NCBI RefSeq assembly: GCF_050948215.1
Contig: NC_135164.1
Coordinates: 1,617,116 to 1,681,115, forward strand
Length of the DNA stretch: 64,000 nucleotides
Direction of reading: 5' to 3'
Origin: Halictus rubicundus
Taxonomy: Eukaryota; Arthropoda; Insecta; Hymenoptera; Halictidae
Position numbers and translations under genes: made by a program
Notes under the pieces: model-generated
Told to the model about the DNA's origin: nothing
Databases searched by the model: none
What the model saw: the letters and a program-made list of their open reading frames with translations, nothing else
In this document: one piece after another, positions 62,987 to 64,000 of the stretch
Position numbering within the stretch: position 1 is the first letter of the stretch
Layout of the letters: every line of letters begins with the position of its first letter

Positions 62987-64000
62987 ATGGACAACGAAGT
63001 TCCTGGTCCGTCAAGACTGTCGCCAACAAAAAGAAATCCAACAGGAAAGGTAAGCTCGCGTTGTACGCAAAATATAAAAATATTTCTTTTTTTTTAAATC
63101 CCTGGGGACCGGCAGTGAACTTTCCGTGTGGCCGGCGCAGGTTCCTGAGGACCGGCACTATAATTTTCGTTTGGCTGGTGTCGGTCCGTGGGACCGACAG
63201 TATTAAAGTTACAAAATAAATATAGTCTCAATGAAATGTGATCAAATAGCGAAAATAGCGCGACAAAGAAGTTATTTCTTGGCGGTATCCTGCAACATTG
63301 TATCGCTCGCCGGCTGCCGGCTGAACGGAAAGGACAGCAAATTCGGCGCCGGGTTCAACGTGTTAATTAATTAAAAATCTGTATTTTTTCTGTTTCTAGT
63401 TCGTTGGATCTTCGCAGAAGAAAATTATTGTAAATTTGTACAAATTTACAATGAAGGAAAATCCCGAAATAAGACATGTGGATCTTATTGCGCGTCTGTC
63501 GGAGATGACAGGCATTGGGCGCACAACGATTAGAAAAACAGTGTCAGAATATAAGTCGACCGGCACGGTATCATCGCCTAATAAGAAAAGGCCGCGGATG
63601 AATATTTTAGAAAAAACTTCTGATGAAGATATTCTCGCGATCAGAAAGAAAGTGCACGACTTTTGGTTCCGGCGGGAGATACCAAATATGAAGAAAATTT
63701 TAGAAGCTGTAAACAGCGATGAGAACCTGCCATCCTTCAGCGAGACAACGTTGTATCGTCTTCTGAAGCGGATGGAATTTAAATTTGTTGTGAGGAAGCG
63801 GAATAGCGCCTTAATAACGCAGCCACACATCATTTGCTGGCGACAGGAATATATTCGAGCTATTCGGAAATACCGAGCAGAAGGCCGTTTCGTCTATTTC
63901 CTAGATGAAACGTGGATAAACGCCGGGGACTTCAGAAGAAAATTTTGGGTGGACAGCAGCGTCAGCTGCTCAAGAAACGCTACAGAGAGAGGCCTGTCAA
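62987..64000 (+). CDS. IS630-type DDE transposase, 5' part (runs off the window)
   Basis: Exon 1 62987-63049 (MDNEVPGPSRLSPTKRNPTG), donor gtaagc, acceptor tttctag, exon 2 from 63400 to the window end, phase 0. Exon 2: a helix-turn-helix-like region (RHVDLIARLSEMTGIGRTTI), RRPRM-type linker, ETTLYRLLKRMEFKF, and FVYFLDETWINAGDFRRKFW with the first catalytic Asp. This architecture is that of the arthropod IS630/Tc1-related transposases with LDETW motifs. The intron (63050-63399) holds a GC-rich repeat with CCGGC and GGACCG motifs. No lesion seen in the part present; the remaining catalytic residues lie outside the window. Confidence 0.75.

Overview
The window looks like a transposon graveyard from an insect genome, most likely an ant or another hymenopteran. 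That is inferred from the TE families and AT-rich background, since no single-copy host gene anchors it. I see no rRNA, tRNA or CRISPR array and no ordinary host gene in its native place. Almost everything is DNA transposons, LTR and non-LTR retrotransposons, and debris, stacked by repeated insertion.

Layout. (1) 0.8-5.8 kb, minus strand: an errantivirus-like LTR element with LTR, PBS, truncated gag and env fragment, in which pol is replaced by about 2.6 kb of lysine/serine/acid-rich coding sequence resembling a captured host nuclear-protein cDNA. (2) 6.4-9.4 kb: a decayed tnp2/CMC-like transposase followed by a spliced DUF4806 gene. (3) 9.5-13.7 kb: AT-rich repeats, a 613-bp direct repeat and a possible spliced gene fragment. 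(4) 13.8-16.1 kb: a 2.3-kb palindromic hAT element. (5) 19.3-22.7 kb: a mariner deletion derivative, an LTR-like block with a foldback, and a transposon-associated zinc-binding gene cut by a hAT end. (6) 23.6-30.4 kb: a mariner/rosa-like element (DD41D) carrying a full-length LINE. (7) 30.4-57 kb: the tail of an env-bearing LTR element whose 3' LTR is split at 32312 by a 24.6-kb nest. (8) 57.3-57.9 kb: a small intact three-exon RGG-protein gene. (9) 59.5-64 kb: a hAT transposase pseudogene, a possible solo LTR, and the start of an IS630-type transposase that runs off the end.

The 24.6-kb nest is the core. A CCCAGATAGCAC-ended DNA transposon with subterminal GACGTC palindromes and a DUF4806 gene holds a Copia element with both LTRs. 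The Copia holds a virus-like ORF with an A-rich tail in its leader, a solo LTR in gag, and between protease and integrase an 8.2-kb DNA transposon (37184-45407). That transposon has an uninterrupted 705-aa transposase ORF, a divergent uninterrupted five-exon DUF4806 gene, possible extra minus-strand exons, and a 1.95-kb GC-rich solo LTR of its own. A deleted CsRn1-type Gypsy, a poly(A)-tailed retro-insertion and a piggyBac-type MITE complete the nest. Most boundaries are supported by target-site duplications readable in the sequence.

Working together: the recurring pair of tnp2-like transposase and spliced DUF4806 protein occurs in two elements, and a third keeps DUF4806 alone. The two elements with readable ends have CCCAG termini and 2-bp duplications. 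This suggests a multi-gene transposition system in which the DUF4806 protein may bind subterminal repeats, as TnpA does for plant En/Spm; that role is inference.
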